A stretch of 64,000 bases of DNA from Liopterus haemorrhoidalis (taxonomy: Eukaryota > Arthropoda > Insecta > Coleoptera > Dytiscidae), in assembly GCA_963971575.1 (NCBI GenBank), contig OZ020611.1, positions 180,236,071-180,300,070 on the forward strand, given 5' to 3'. Shown piece by piece: positions 23,885 to 35,426 of this stretch; positions within the stretch are counted from its first letter, which is position 1, and each line of letters begins with the position of its first letter. Both the position numbers and the translations under genes were made by a program. The notes beneath the pieces are model-generated. The model saw nothing but the letters and a program-made list of their open reading frames with translations. It ran no database searches and was not told where the DNA came from.

Positions 23885-24161
23885 AGGGTTCTGAGATTAA
23901 ATAAAAACACGCAGTGTAAAATGGCTAAAGCAATATCAGTTTTGATATCAAAACCTAGTTCTATGCAACCAGATAAATTATTTGCTTTTCTAAGGAAGCA
24001 AATGAGCTTATACACGTATGAAGCAACATTTTCTTTTATTCCAAACTTGAAGATAATTTTAAGGGTACCCATAACAATTCGGCAACGTAAACGCAAAATG
24101 AAAGAAAATTTTCAGCATCTATTAAATATGTTACAAAGTAAAGATCACAATTGTCTGATAG
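23885..24161 (+). CDS. candidate internal exon, product unknown
   Basis: An acceptor-like tract ends TTATCCTTTCAG at 23884. From 23885 the frame is open without a stop through 24161, giving about 92 residues, and is followed by a good donor (GATAG then GTAAAT at 24162). The frame begins RVLRLNKNTQCKMAKAISVL and includes LFAFLRKQMSLYTYEATFSF and a basic stretch TIRQRKRKMKENF. It is hydrophilic to mixed in character, with no signal peptide, membrane segment or TE motif that I recognise. The frame continues to 24226 if the donor is not used. In sequence this AT-rich a frame of this length can arise by chance, but the splice signals on both sides make an exon of a host gene plausible. The other exon-like frame on this strand is at 60149-60489; linkage between them is pure speculation. 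Confidence 0.35.
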
Positions 24162-24597
24162 GTAAATTAGTAAAGAATTTTATCCATAACCATCAAATCA
24201 TAAATGTATTATGTGTCCAAATGTAAATACATAATGTTATTCATATTATTACAAGAGTCAAAAAGTGACGCGAATACGTGCTCGCCCGGAAAAATTAACG
24301 TTTTTTTACACTGCAAGTTTTTATTTAATAAGTTAGTTAGTTAAAATGTTTGGCGCTCAGCAGCGATGATTATTTGTAGTCCGTATTTATAAATTGAATA
24401 TTATTTATAAGTTGAAATAAATAATAGTCTTAAACATTGTTGTAGATTACAATCAGCTGATGGTTCGGTAGCCATCTTGTGACGTCAGTTCTGAAGATTG
24501 ACAATTGACTTTCAAAATTTCTGTGTTTTTACATTTACATAATTTTTTAAATTTACTATTTTTCTAATGATTACACTATATACTAGTTGTAGATAAA

Positions 24598-24727
24598 GTA
24601 TTGTATTTATCTCGCATATAATGGCTATATTTCACTCGGATGATTACAATTCTCGCCTACGGTTTAGGTGGTAAACTGTACCCTCGTGAAATACAGCCCC
24701 AATTATATCCTTGGTAAATAAAATACT
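24598..24727. mobile_element. short palindromic element (MITE-like)
   Basis: AGTATTGTATTTATCTCGCA at the left corresponds to the complement of the right end (AGTATTTTATTTACC), and the pairing continues through CATATAATGGCTATATTTCAC. The whole 130-bp unit can fold as one imperfect hairpin. No superfamily is assigned. Confidence 0.65.
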
Positions 24728-24739
24728 AGTTTAGCATAA

Positions 24740-25330
24740 AATATGGTATAATATAGTCTGTATTTATTACGTTGTTTATATTTTTAGAATAATGCTCGGA
24801 TTATTAACAATTACTATATAGTCATTATTACTGCTGATTTAAGAAAATTTAATAAAGATTATTTCCTGTTCCCGATTCCCGAAAATTAAAAATGTCGGGT
24901 ATTTAGAAACCCTATTTGAAGATGATTAATTGCAATTTAATTTTACTTTGATATGTATTTTTTTCTGTAGCTCATCATTATTGATACCTCGAACTCTCAA
25001 GTGGGCGGCCCAAATTGCGTAGAGTAACCGTCCGTACTTCCTGTGCAAAAGGTCCCTGGCTCAAATTAAGAATGATGATGACTACCCGGATACCCACTAC
25101 CCACCCGCATAGATTGTATCCGGTGACGATTTTGATTACCCGCTACTCGTTATTTATCATCCGTTATACATCTATCCATTACCCATTATCAACGGGTAAG
25201 TGTGAAATATTTTTAGTACGTATGTTTATCTACAAGTAATTTATTGTAAAAAAAAATCCCATACTTTCTCATGATTGGAAAAATGGCAAGAAGGAAGCGG
25301 GCCGTAAGTGGCCCGATTATATCTTTAAAT
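24740..25330. other. no recognisable gene
   Basis: AT-rich. At 25085-25200 there is a loose repetition of CCC-containing short words (CGGATACCCACTACCCACC and similar), of unknown meaning. Confidence 0.4.
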
Positions 25331-25339
25331 ACCTTCCTA

Positions 25340-25850
25340 TAGCTACAATAAAGAATTTATATCTAGTTATATTTTTTGTAATAGCTTATATTTCATTCCA
25401 TGAGTAATTGTGGTCTTTGATGTCCTCTAAAACACTTTGCCACAAGGTAGTCTGTGGTCTTCCTACATTTCTGCATCCTTGTGGGTTCCAGGTAAGTATA
25501 TTTTTAAGTATTCTTGGTATCTCATTAAGTCCTATTCGTAAGCAATGTTCAGTCCATCGTCATTGTCTCCTACTTATTTTCTATTACAAAATATACAATA
25601 AAATCTGCAAAGACATCTGTTTATGGAAACCTGGAGTTTATTGTTAAATTTGGCCGATGTTCTCCAAGTTTCGTAAGCGTGAAGTAAAACAGATTTTACA
25701 TTCGTGTTAAACAAACGTATTTTTGTTTTTCTTGTAAAATGGCTGGAGGCCCAGACTTTATAAAGCGTTCCGAACGCCTGACGTGCTTTTTGTATTCTGT
25801 TCATCACGTCTTCTTTGCTTCCCAATTTATTCGTAATAATTGCGCCTAGA
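25340..25850 (-). pseudogene. LINE reverse transcriptase C-terminal relic
   Basis: Minus strand 25825-25574 reads MGSKEDVMNRIQKARQAFGT, then LYKVWASSHFTRKTKIRLFN and NVKSVLLHAYETWR, the conserved region after the polymerase domain in a large LINE group. After a shift and stops, 25560-25380 reads WTEHCLRIGLNEIPRIL and GCRNVGRPQTTLWQSVLEDI, the usual end of the same protein. The polymerase itself is gone, so this is a 5'-truncated copy, common for LINEs. Confidence 0.8.
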
Positions 25851-26186
25851 TAGCAGAATTTCTCTACTAGAAGAAGTATATAAATTCTTAATCATCTTAA
25901 ATAGCTTCACCATCTATGCAGAACTTAAAATTCCAAAAAGAATAAATGAGTATTTTGTTATAAAAATATTTTCCATCCTTTCTCATGATAGGAAAAGTGG
26001 AACAATGGCCGTGGGTTGCAGGTGGTCCTTATGCCCGCTTGTATCATTAATGGTTTGAAAATTAAAGGAATAGTGGGTAATGGTATCGGATACCTGGTTC
26101 CAAACATTATTTCGTAATTCCTAGTGAAAATGTACAGATATTTGTTTTCGTTCCTCATCACCAAATACTCATTAACTTAAAATAAT

Positions 26187-27113
26187 TGATGTGAAGTGTG
26201 AATTTTCACACATTTCAGGGTTTTGCAGGTATTTAGTAAGTGAATGATGATTATTTTGGATGCGAAAACAAATTTTATATAAAAATATTTTTTTTGTTAA
26301 TTTTAATTCGAACGCCTAATACCATTTTTTAGGTTTCTAAATATGTGCAGTATTTTTTTTTTATATATAGCAAGGTTCATTAAGAATTTTAAAAATTGCG
26401 CCTATGGCTTCCATTGGTTTTTATAAGTTCCGCCCCTCTGATTTCGTGTACATTGAAACATACTTAAATTATAATTTAAACAATTTCTACTGGTTATTAA
26501 ATTTACGCTTTTAAAAATTAAATGCAACATTGGCCAAAATATAACTAGAATTTTGAAAAAATAATTTAAACAATATAAAAATTTAAAAAAAAAAAAAAAA
26601 AATATTGTCTCTTCGCGCAGGGTCCCTTTCGGATCGAGTTACAAAGCTATAACTTGTGTACATTATTAGCCAAAAAGCACAAAAAATGCTTTTTTTCCAA
26701 AAACATAATCTGATCAAAAATTCCTGTTGCACTATTCTGGTTCACACCAATGTACATTACTTAGAATTTTTTCAGATTTTTAGTTTAAACCATCTGGGCT
26801 ACAGGGTGTGGGACAAAAATTTTTTTGCCCAATTTTGGCTAAAATTACTTCAAAACAATTTATTTTGCAAAAATAAAAATTTGATCGTTAATCCACGTAC
26901 CAAGGGCTTTCATTTGATACCCTACTCAGAATTATAAAAAAAAAAAAATATTTTTTCGAAGAGCACATATTTGTTTATATTTTTAGGGGGATATGTTTTT
27001 TAGATGTTTTAGTATTTTTCCTATGTGCGGGTCAAAGAGTTGTATAAGCATGCCAAATTTCAACTCTCTAGATTTAGCTGTTTGACTACAATTTTTACCG
27101 AACAGACAGACAC

Positions 27114-27147
<34 letters not shown>

Positions 27148-27199
27148 GACAAAATGACGGTATAAGGGTTTTTTTGTCATACCTACAAAACCCTAAAAA
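26187..27199 (-). mobile_element. family A repeat, copy 2
   Basis: Complete between TGATGTGAAGTGTGAATTTT and CATACCTACAAAACCCTAAA. The (GACA)n tract lies at 27104-27147. At the cassette position (about 26605-26660) only a short remnant remains, with CGATCCGAAAGGGACCC in place of a proper B box and no A box, while the flanks match copy 1 closely. Confidence 0.9.
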
Positions 27200-28545
27200 T
27201 CATATAGAAAAACTTAATAGCTGCATAAATGAATGATCCGAAGCCATATAATAATAAATAAATTAATAAAAACTAAATTGGGATTTGACATTGGACATGG
27301 CTCAATGACACATGATGTTTTGTGGATCTCGATATTAGAATGCAAAGGGTTAAATAGTAATGTAGCGGAAAAATATAACAAGTTAGTATTCATGGCTTAA
27401 AAAGCTTGATGTGAATATCAAACATAAAATAAAAACAAGTAAAACTTAGTATACATATGGCACAAATCGCGCTTTTTACAAATTCATATTTCCTGATATG
27501 TTTCAAATAGTTTTCATGTCACGTTTCGTCCGATAGAAATGACATTTAAACTTTATATTATTTATATTCTTTTTATGTTTTCGACATAAATCAAGAAACT
27601 GTAATTTATGGAGAAATCTCGAGTATATTTATGTATGGAGAACTGAGTAAATTGCACTGTTTGTGGTTTTAATAAACAACAATGGAATTCGAATAACTAC
27701 AGAAATGAGAATAACGTCACTGCATACAGTCATGTTTTGTTAAATTAATTGTACACAACGTTGCATGAAATTTGTGGTTAAAATTATTTATCTTAAAGCT
27801 TTTACAACAAAATTTCAATAATTTATCATAATTTTACTGGTCTGGTGTTGTGTTAGGAAAAGGTGAAAATCTATGGAGGAGGAATGTTGGATGAGCGAGT
27901 CTAAATAAATATACCGTCGAGGTTTGCGCCAAAATATCTCCCTCTTTTTATACGGATGACCACTTTACCTACTATCACTATTTAGATGGAGTCTTTCAGA
28001 CCCATCTAGGAGCCATAGTGAACCATTCTCCAAGTCTGCCATTTTATTTTCAAACGTTTGTTTCACTGTTCTCATGTTACTCATCCAGTTAATAATGTCC
28101 CAAAGGTGGCAATGTTCGATCTAGCCAGGGATTGCATTATCAACAACATTGTGATACACAGCTTTTTGAGCTACTTTAATTATGTTTTTAAAGATGGAAG
28201 TTATTTACGTAATGCACACGTTGTATTTCGTAAGTGGATAGCGCTTTTTAAAATAGTTCAATAAGTAACTAGGCTGTTCAATATAAAATGTCGGGAAGAA
28301 CCCAATAAAAAGATGCTAGCATAAAGCTTCAGACAGTGCTAAAAGTCGATGGATTAGAGGAGAGGATTGTAAAGCTCATTCAAATTACAGTATGCTTCAG
28401 CTTCAAATAGATTTTTTTTTATATTCCAATATATTATGTATACCACATAAACTTGTGTACAAAGGCACAACTTACTATTTCAAAGAATTATTATTAAATA
28501 TTTGTTTGTTTATTTGTTTTATTTTATTAGTTAAGTAAATACTAT
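27200..28545. other. no recognisable gene
   Basis: AT-rich sequence with no coding region or repeat that I can support. Confidence 0.5.
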
Positions 28546-29310
28546 TCATATTCATAGGAGCTGATCCATTGTCATGGTGGAAAAGATCATTTTGCTCCAA
28601 ATGGGGCTGCTTTTATATAAATTCGTCTAATTGATTCAATAAAACGGAATAATGTTTTCCTGTGATCATATTCCCTTTTTCCAGATAGTTGATGAAGATT
28701 ATGACTTGTGAATTCTAGAAAATCAAGGCCATGTCCTTTCGGAAATAGGGAACCCTGTTGCGTTCTTTGGAGCACCTTCGCCAGAAGAAATCTACGGTTT
28801 TGAATGTTCTTTCATTTCTAGTGTCTAGTAATGAATCCATGTTGCAACAACGGTTATGAAACTTGGATTGCGCTTGTACATGTCCAAGAATTACTCCGAA
28901 ATGGTCACGCGATTCCGTTTTTGATCCTTTGTGAGCAGACATGGCACTTATTTTTCATACTTAAATATTCATGCAGTATGTAAAATGTTCACCTGAGAAA
29001 TGAACACACGTTCATCTGAGATGTTTACCAACTTGGTCATCTCACGTATCTTCACTCAACGATCGTCTACACGGATATCCTGAATTTTATTGATCATCTC
29101 TTCAGATGTGGGACATCCTGGGAACTTAGCATGGCTACGACGAAATTCAGTGAACCTCTTGTGAACCATTCCGTGCGACAGAGCAGAGTTCCTATAATAC
29201 TTTTTTAGCTTTGCTTCAGTTTCCATAATGGCTTTTACGCGCAAACAGTAGTGCTTTATCAACACATTGAAGTCATTTTTTTCCAATGTAGCAAATAAAC
29301 ACAAATTTAT
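28546..29310 (-). pseudogene. mariner transposase relic, C-terminally truncated
   Basis: Minus strand, N-terminus at 29304. MCLFATLEKNDFNVLIKHYC and HGMVHKRFTEFRRSHAKF give the helix-turn-helix region, followed by TSEEMINKIQDIRVDDR. After shifts come CLLTKDQKRNRVTIS, then the middle region around DSLLDTRNERTF (the first aspartate segment is degraded), HNLHQLSGKREYDH, and finally FHHDNGSAP with the second catalytic aspartate near 28575. The third aspartate region is missing and the relic ends in A-rich sequence. It would have been a mauritiana-type mariner of about 345 residues; this copy has many stops and shifts. Confidence 0.82.
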
Positions 29311-30090
29311 TCGCTTCCGAACGCTGTTAATAATGTACTACTTCATAGATCTACTTGAAATTTAGTGTGTATGTCCACAAATAATAAATGTCAAAAATAA
29401 TATTAAAATTGCGATCTGAACGCCATTTCTTATTAAAATCACTTCGAAAACTTATCGTAGACTTATTAAACACTCTTCGTACATACTCAGGTGCGCGCAT
29501 ATAAAACTGGTCTAGGGGAGTCCATTTCGAAAAAATATTCGTAAAATAATACAAATGTATTATTGTTTTTTTACGGAGAGGGGTGGGCTTATATATTAAT
29601 TTATTTTGATTATAATTTAATTTTTCTTATATAATTAAAAGGTGATTTTTGTTTTTGATTACTTTTCATAAAAAATGTATATAATTTGTCCATTCGGGAG
29701 GGCGGGGGGATCTGGACCCAAGAACCACCCATAGTTTGCGCACCTAGAGACACTTACTAAGCCTTCTCTTTCAAGTGGACTCGAGAAGGAGAGAAACGAT
29801 CGGTTGAGTTGGATCTACATACTTTCGGATAGGCCAAGCAGCAATGGCATTCATTTAGTGAGGAAGACACTACAAATCTCCTCGATTTACAGATGTGTAA
29901 TAGCCAACATGGAAGCAGGTTCAAACGTTCCTGATCATCACAGGGTGTGTTTCTCCTGTCCCCAAGAGCAATTCTATATAATATACATACATATTATATT
30001 CCAAGAATGACTAAACTGCTGTTCACGAGCCGTATCCGACTCTTTCTTTCCTTTGATACTGTTCTTTCTACATAAAATAAATAAAATATT
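29311..30090. other. no recognisable gene
   Basis: No supportable coding sequence. Short G-rich runs occur near 29575 and 29695, possibly ends of an old element. Confidence 0.4.
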
Positions 30091-30097
30091 ATAATAA

Positions 30098-30196
30098 AAT
30101 GCCCGATAGCCTAATAGAAGCCCTTAGTAATACTCCAGACACCTTCAACAACATAATTGGATTTCTATCAGAAACAAACCTGTTACCTTTTATATA
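30098..30196 (+). pseudogene. short reading frame, possible transposase N-terminus
   Basis: An ATG-initiated frame of 32 codons, MPDSLIEALSNTPDTFNNII followed by GFLSETNLLPFI and a stop, ends four bases before a Helitron insertion at 30201. Its style resembles the beginning of insect Merlin/ISXO2-like transposases, where a similar helical segment precedes a zinc ribbon, but this is a weak memory match. The rest of any such gene is not found on the other side of the Helitron. Confidence 0.25.
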
Positions 30197-30200
30197 AAAA

Positions 30201-31222
30201 CTAGGGGCCTCAGCCCGGCTACGCCGGTCTTCTCCCCTACGTTGTTAAGACACGTTTTAATATAATTTTGTCGCACTTGTCGATTATAAAACTCGTCGCT
30301 CATCTTTTTTTAACACTATTTTATGGAAATTCCCCCTGTCTTAAGTTTTATCGTTAATTCACCTTAAATTTATAATTAGTATTCTTCTGTCAAGAAACAC
30401 GTTCAAAATGTGAAATCTCCTCCCATTTTAAAATGCAAAAAATTTGACAGCTGTCACCTTCTGAAATCTTGTAAGCATATTTCCAATAATGGCCCAGATT
30501 CTTTGAAAATGTTTTCTGATGTCTCAAAATATTATCTCGCACGTCAAATAAGCTATCTTGAACCATTATCACCACTTAACACTTTGATTAACCCTGAAAT
30601 TTTTAATATCTATAAATCTTTTTTTAACACTATTTTATGGAAATTCGCCCTGCAAATGTCTTAAACTTTATCGTTAATTCACCTTAAATCGTTAATTAGT
30701 ATTCTTCTGTCAAGAAACACGTTCAAAATGTGAAATCTCGTCCAATTTTAAAATGCAAAAAATTGTCAGCTGTCTCCTTTTGAGCATATTTTTACCTCAA
30801 ATTGCTCAAATAATAGCCCAGATTCTTTGAAAAATGTTTTCTGATACCTCAAAATATTATCTCGCACGTCCAAAAAGCTATCCTGAACCATTATTACCGT
30901 TTAACACTTTGATTCTCGCCGTAGATATCCTGGACCGGCCGTCTTGTGTTAAGAATATTTTTGAATTATCGTCTGATAAAACCTGTCCGTGCCGACCAAT
31001 GGTGACTTTGATTCGACACGGATTCGAGGAAAAAATGCATGATTTTTATCAATAAAAATTAGTCAGTACCCCCTGTCGAAATAAAATTAAGCGTAAGCAC
31101 TAAAAAAATATCATCCGGATAAGACGGCGGTTCATTTTCCTCTCTCCGCGTTACCGGAAAAATGAAGATACACCAGAAGTTGAATAGAACATACATACCA
31201 CTTTGTACAATATAATAGTAGA
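30201..31222 (-). mobile_element. complete non-autonomous Helitron
   Basis: On the minus strand the element begins TCTACTATTATATTGTACAA at 31222 and ends at 30201 with CTAG. Its 3' hairpin CCGGC-GTA-GCCGG lies ten bases before CTAG. The base before the 5' TC is A and the base after CTAG is T, the A|T insertion site of Helitrons. The interior holds a tandem duplication of about 310 bp (30308-30610 and 30618-30930). There is no Rep/helicase coding, so it depended on an autonomous relative. Confidence 0.9.
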
Positions 31223-31382
31223 TAAATTGTAAGTACAAAGTGAAGGATTATATTACTTATATAATTATATTAATTATATAAGTATATTTTATATTATGTT
31301 ATTGTACTATCAAATATAATAAGAAAGACTCTAAAAACCCCGTTGTTGAAGCGTTATAAAATAAATTCTATGTAAAAAAATG

Positions 31383-32436
31383 GATGTGAAGTGTGAATTT
31401 TCACACATTTCAGGGTTTCGCAGGTATTTATTAACTGTGTGATGATTATTTGGGATGCCAAAACAAATTTTATTTCAAAATATTTTTTTATGAATTTTAA
31501 TTCGAATGCCTAATACCATTATTTAAGTTTCTAAATATGTGCAGTATTTTTTTTATATAGCAAGTTTCATTAAGATTTTGAAAATTGCGCCTATGGCTTT
31601 TCCATTGGTTGCTTAACTCATAAGCCTCGCCCTCTGATACCTTCAAATATAGAATTAAAATATAATTTCAACACTTCCCACTGGTTATTAAATTTACGCT
31701 TTTAAAAATTAAATGCAACATTTACCAAAATATAACTAGATTTTTGACAAAATAATTTAAACAAAATAAAAATGCAAAAAAAAACTGAAAAAATAAAAAT
31801 TGACGGGATTCGAACACGGTTTCTTACAGTATCAACTCACTAAGCGATAACGCTACCACTGTGCTATACAGGATCACCCGTTTACTATGATGTTAAATAG
31901 TGGATTAAATATATTACATATTTTACTTAAAAACACAAAAAATGCGTTATTTTCCGAAAACATAATCTGATCTAAACTTCCTGTTGTACTATTCCGGTTC
32001 ACACCAATGTTCATTACTGAAAATTTTTTCAGATTTTTAGTTTAAACCATCTGGGCTACAGGGTGTGGGACAAATTTTTTTTTGCACAATTTTGCAAAAA
32101 TTGCCTCAAAATAATTTATTTTGCAAAAATAAAATTTTGATCGTTAATTCACGTACCAAGGGCTTTCATTTGATACCCTACACAGAATTGTAAAAAATAT
32201 ATTTTTTTTCGATGAGCATATATTTGTTTATATTTTTAGGGGGGTATGTTTTTCAGATGTTTTAGTATTTTTCCTATGTGCGGGTCAAAGAGTTGTATAA
32301 GCATGCCAAATTTCAACTCTCTAGGTTTAGCCGTTTGGCTACAATTTTTACCGCACCGACAGACAGACAGACAGACAGACAGACGACAAAATGACGGTAT
32401 AAGGGTTTTTTGGTCATACCTACAAAACCCTAAAAA
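31383..32436 (-). mobile_element. family A repeat, copy 3
   Basis: Bounded by GGATGTGAAGTGTGAATTTT and TACCTACAAAACCCTAAAAA. It has a short (GACA)n tract at 32357-32382, conserved blocks as in the other copies, and a tRNA-like cassette at 31802-31874. Confidence 0.92.
31802..31874 (-). other. tRNA-like cassette in family A copy 3
   Basis: The A box TAGCACAGTGGTAGCG and B box GTTCGAATCCCG are textbook-like, about 45 bases apart. The acceptor ends pair only partly. Related to the cassette of copy 4 (about two-thirds identical by eye) and clearly different from those in copies 1, 5 and 6. Confidence 0.6.
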
Positions 32437-32699
32437 GAAACAAAAAGGTAGTTCTTAACGTACTACTGATTACTTTTTACACAATTATTTTATACTGATT
32501 TTTAAACAGTGCAAGACAAATAAAACAAGCAAAGCAAATATTTAATAACGTTTTACAATTACGAACAAAATTTTCTTAATTGCGGTTTACAAAGATTCGC
32601 GATTATTTGTATAAGGCTATTTTAATCATGAACTTTGGCCAATATTATTATATGATATTATTATATGTATTTAAACAAATTGTACAAAAAAAAAATCCA

Positions 32700-33412
32700 A
32701 AAATACAAACAATTCTTTGAAATATTTTGAAAAAATGAATCAAACTTTTTTGTTGTATTATTTGGAATTACTTCACTGTACATTACTCGGAATGTTTTCA
32801 GATTTTTAGACATCGGCTCTGGATTTAGAGTGTGGAAAAAAAAAATAAAACATTCTTGACAAAAATCGTTAATTTACGTTTCAAAAGTTTTCTTTTGATA
32901 TCAAACAATAAATTTGAAAAATATGTATCGAGGACCCAAAAAAAAGCTATAGGTATTTTTCAGAAAAATTCTCTTATTCTGCTGAAATATTCCGGTTCGT
33001 ATTAACATGTATTATTGAGATTTTTATCAGAATATTAGATCGACCCAGAGCGGGTTACAAGATAGGAGACAAAATATTTTTGGCACTTTTTTCGTCTAAA
33101 AATAGTGTATTTTAATTCTCAAAAATTTATTTTTACTGTTAATCTATGTATACAACAGAATACATATGTACATGAAATGTATACATATAATCTATGCATA
33201 CATTAAAAATTAAAAACAAAATGAGTGAACTATAATTTTTTCGGGGAACATATATTTGCTTATATTCTTCAGGTTATGTGTTATTTCAAAGTTACAGTAT
33301 GCGTGCCAAATTTCAACTCTAGCTTTAGCTCTTTGACTACTATTTCTATCGTACAGAAAGACACATAAGTGACGATATAAGGTTTTCGGTACGAAAGCCT
33401 AAAAATTAGACT
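32700..33412 (-). mobile_element. family A repeat, heavily decayed copy
   Basis: Phrases such as GTGCCAAATTTCAACTCTAG, ACATATATTTGCTTATATTC and AAGCCTAAAAATT are worn forms of family A blocks in the right order. Two overlapping versions of the 'attccggttc...' block (near 32760 and 32990) suggest one copy inserted in another. The GACA tract is reduced to one or two units. Confidence 0.6.
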
Positions 33413-35422
33413 AAAATTGCGCAAGAACATCATGTGACCCTACGTCGCCGCGTTTTTTTAAATGAAAATGTGCTCCTTCCCAGGAAGTTCCACTCAGCAC
33501 ATACATATGTGTTCAGCGAGTATGATATAAAAATACATAACGGTATGATATAAAATATAATTTAATAACAAATATTTAATAAAAAAGATGCCAGAACAAC
33601 TAGGCAACACTGTATAGGATTGCCAACTGTTAATCTGTAAAAGTCGCTACGTTCAGTTATTTTTACCATGACATGCCTACAGGACTGATACTGTTCGGTT
33701 TCCTAGATTCAGGCGAGAACCCATAGGGGGGGTGTTCACACTCCCCAAAAGTACTAGACATATATATGATATACGCTTTGTAGCGTATGTAATAATATCA
33801 ATTAAAACACACAAATCCAAGCGCAAATAAGCATTTATTACTACGTCTATTTACAATCTGTCACATATATGTAATATATTACAAAGGCCGTAGATAGATA
33901 TTTTTTGTTCGATTTGTTCGATGTGAAAACAGTATCACATTAATGAACATGAACATTCACTATCTTCTAAATATGGAAGCAGGTAAAAAGGTCTTCATCT
34001 TTTCTTCTAAAAAAAATCGAATATTAAAAGTGTTTGCAATAAAAAAATGTTATTGCGTCCTGAGCCCTCCCTAAGAATGAATCCAGGGTGCGCGCTTGTC
34101 TAGATTTGATATAATTTTAACGTAAATAGACTTTACTCTCGACATGCTATACTTTTACAAAGAATAACGTTCTTTTCTCGTCTTACTCTCTTTCAATCTA
34201 CTGATTTGTAATTTTATAATTGTGACAGTTTCCCAGTCATTTATCTGTATAATCTGATGAATGCAATAAATGTTCGTAATGTAATAAAGTATATTAAATA
34301 GTGGTTTCCCCTGTTGCATAACATTGTTCAAATCCATAATTCCTACATAGAGTTTCCCTTAAATTCTCTTATCCTTTGTCGATAATACCTTTAAAAGATA
34401 AATGCGTTTTAAACTAATACGTCGGAGCAGTCGTTACTGTCTATCGGTTACGCAATTTCTAAAAGGGGAACCACGATGGTTAAAAGCATAAGTGTGAGGT
34501 CTTTTGATAAATTTATATTCACCATCTCTAAAGTGTCGAAGCTTCAGGCTTCAGCATTCGTTTCAGGATCATACGCCTCCTTCTAACGTTCACGTCTAAC
34601 GAACAACGAGCAAAGCAAGTCTATAAAACCCGGTTAAGTTGGGTTATAAAATTATTTGAATAATGTAGTTATTTAAAATTTCGCCTTGACGGATTATCGA
34701 CGGGAAAAATTCATTATGCATAGGGATATTACTTTGTCGCAAGATTCAAGACGCTGTGAAAATTTCAAGAATTTCGTTAATGAATATTCAGAGTATAATG
34801 AAAAAATATTAAGTGACAGATTGTTCTTTTTAGAATTCTCGAAAATGGAAAATATAAACTTTTTATTTAATGGAAAATTTTATTTGAAAAATTTGCAATA
34901 TATAGTATATTTACGAGAAAGATCTTTTTGCATTCCCAGGATATTATTAGAATTTTTAATATGATATAAATATCTCTCTTAGCTCAGAAATTCTGCATTG
35001 AGGAAATTGTATGTTACTTTTAAGTTATTTTTCAGGGAATATTTATACCGCAGTTTGTTGTATACTGTAAGCTGTATTTTGATTTCGAACTTCTATTGTA
35101 AAAACAGATCAGTGCTTAACTCCTCTGTAACAAAATATGGAGTGGATTGACCTATCGAGGGATTCAAACGGCCCTTATCTTTAGGTAATATATTATACAA
35201 TAATATTATGCGCTAAAAAATATATAAATTTTTGCGCCTGTTCAGATGCCGTCTCCGCGGAGCGCGATCTGTTCTCACGAAGCACAAATTAACGTCCGGC
35301 ACATATTGCCGATTCAAAAGTATTAATGACTAAAGCTCTAATAACCAAAATCTTGATAACCTAAACATAAATGAACTTCCTAACAGTGGATTGTTGTGGA
35401 CTCCCCATTATTAATATTCAAT
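33413..35422. other. no recognisable gene
   Basis: AT-rich. Small palindromes occur: ATACGCTTTGTAGCGTAT near 33771-33788 and GCGCTAAAAAATATATAAAT followed by TTTTGCGC near 35211-35238. No coding sequence is supportable. Confidence 0.45.
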
Positions 35423-35426
35423 TAAG

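Noticed and set aside
24480..24487. TGACGTCA next to GCCATCTTG as a CRE/YY1-type promoter
   Set aside because: Short motifs expected by chance in 64 kb. No transcript start or downstream gene supports a promoter.
28058..28264. 68-codon frame MFHCSHVTHPVNN
   Set aside because: No motif or splice context, and a length expected by chance.
34686..34964. 92-codon frame with TDYRREKFIMHRDITLSQ
   Set aside because: No ATG at the start, no splice signals at its edges, no recognisable motif, and AT-driven composition toward the end.
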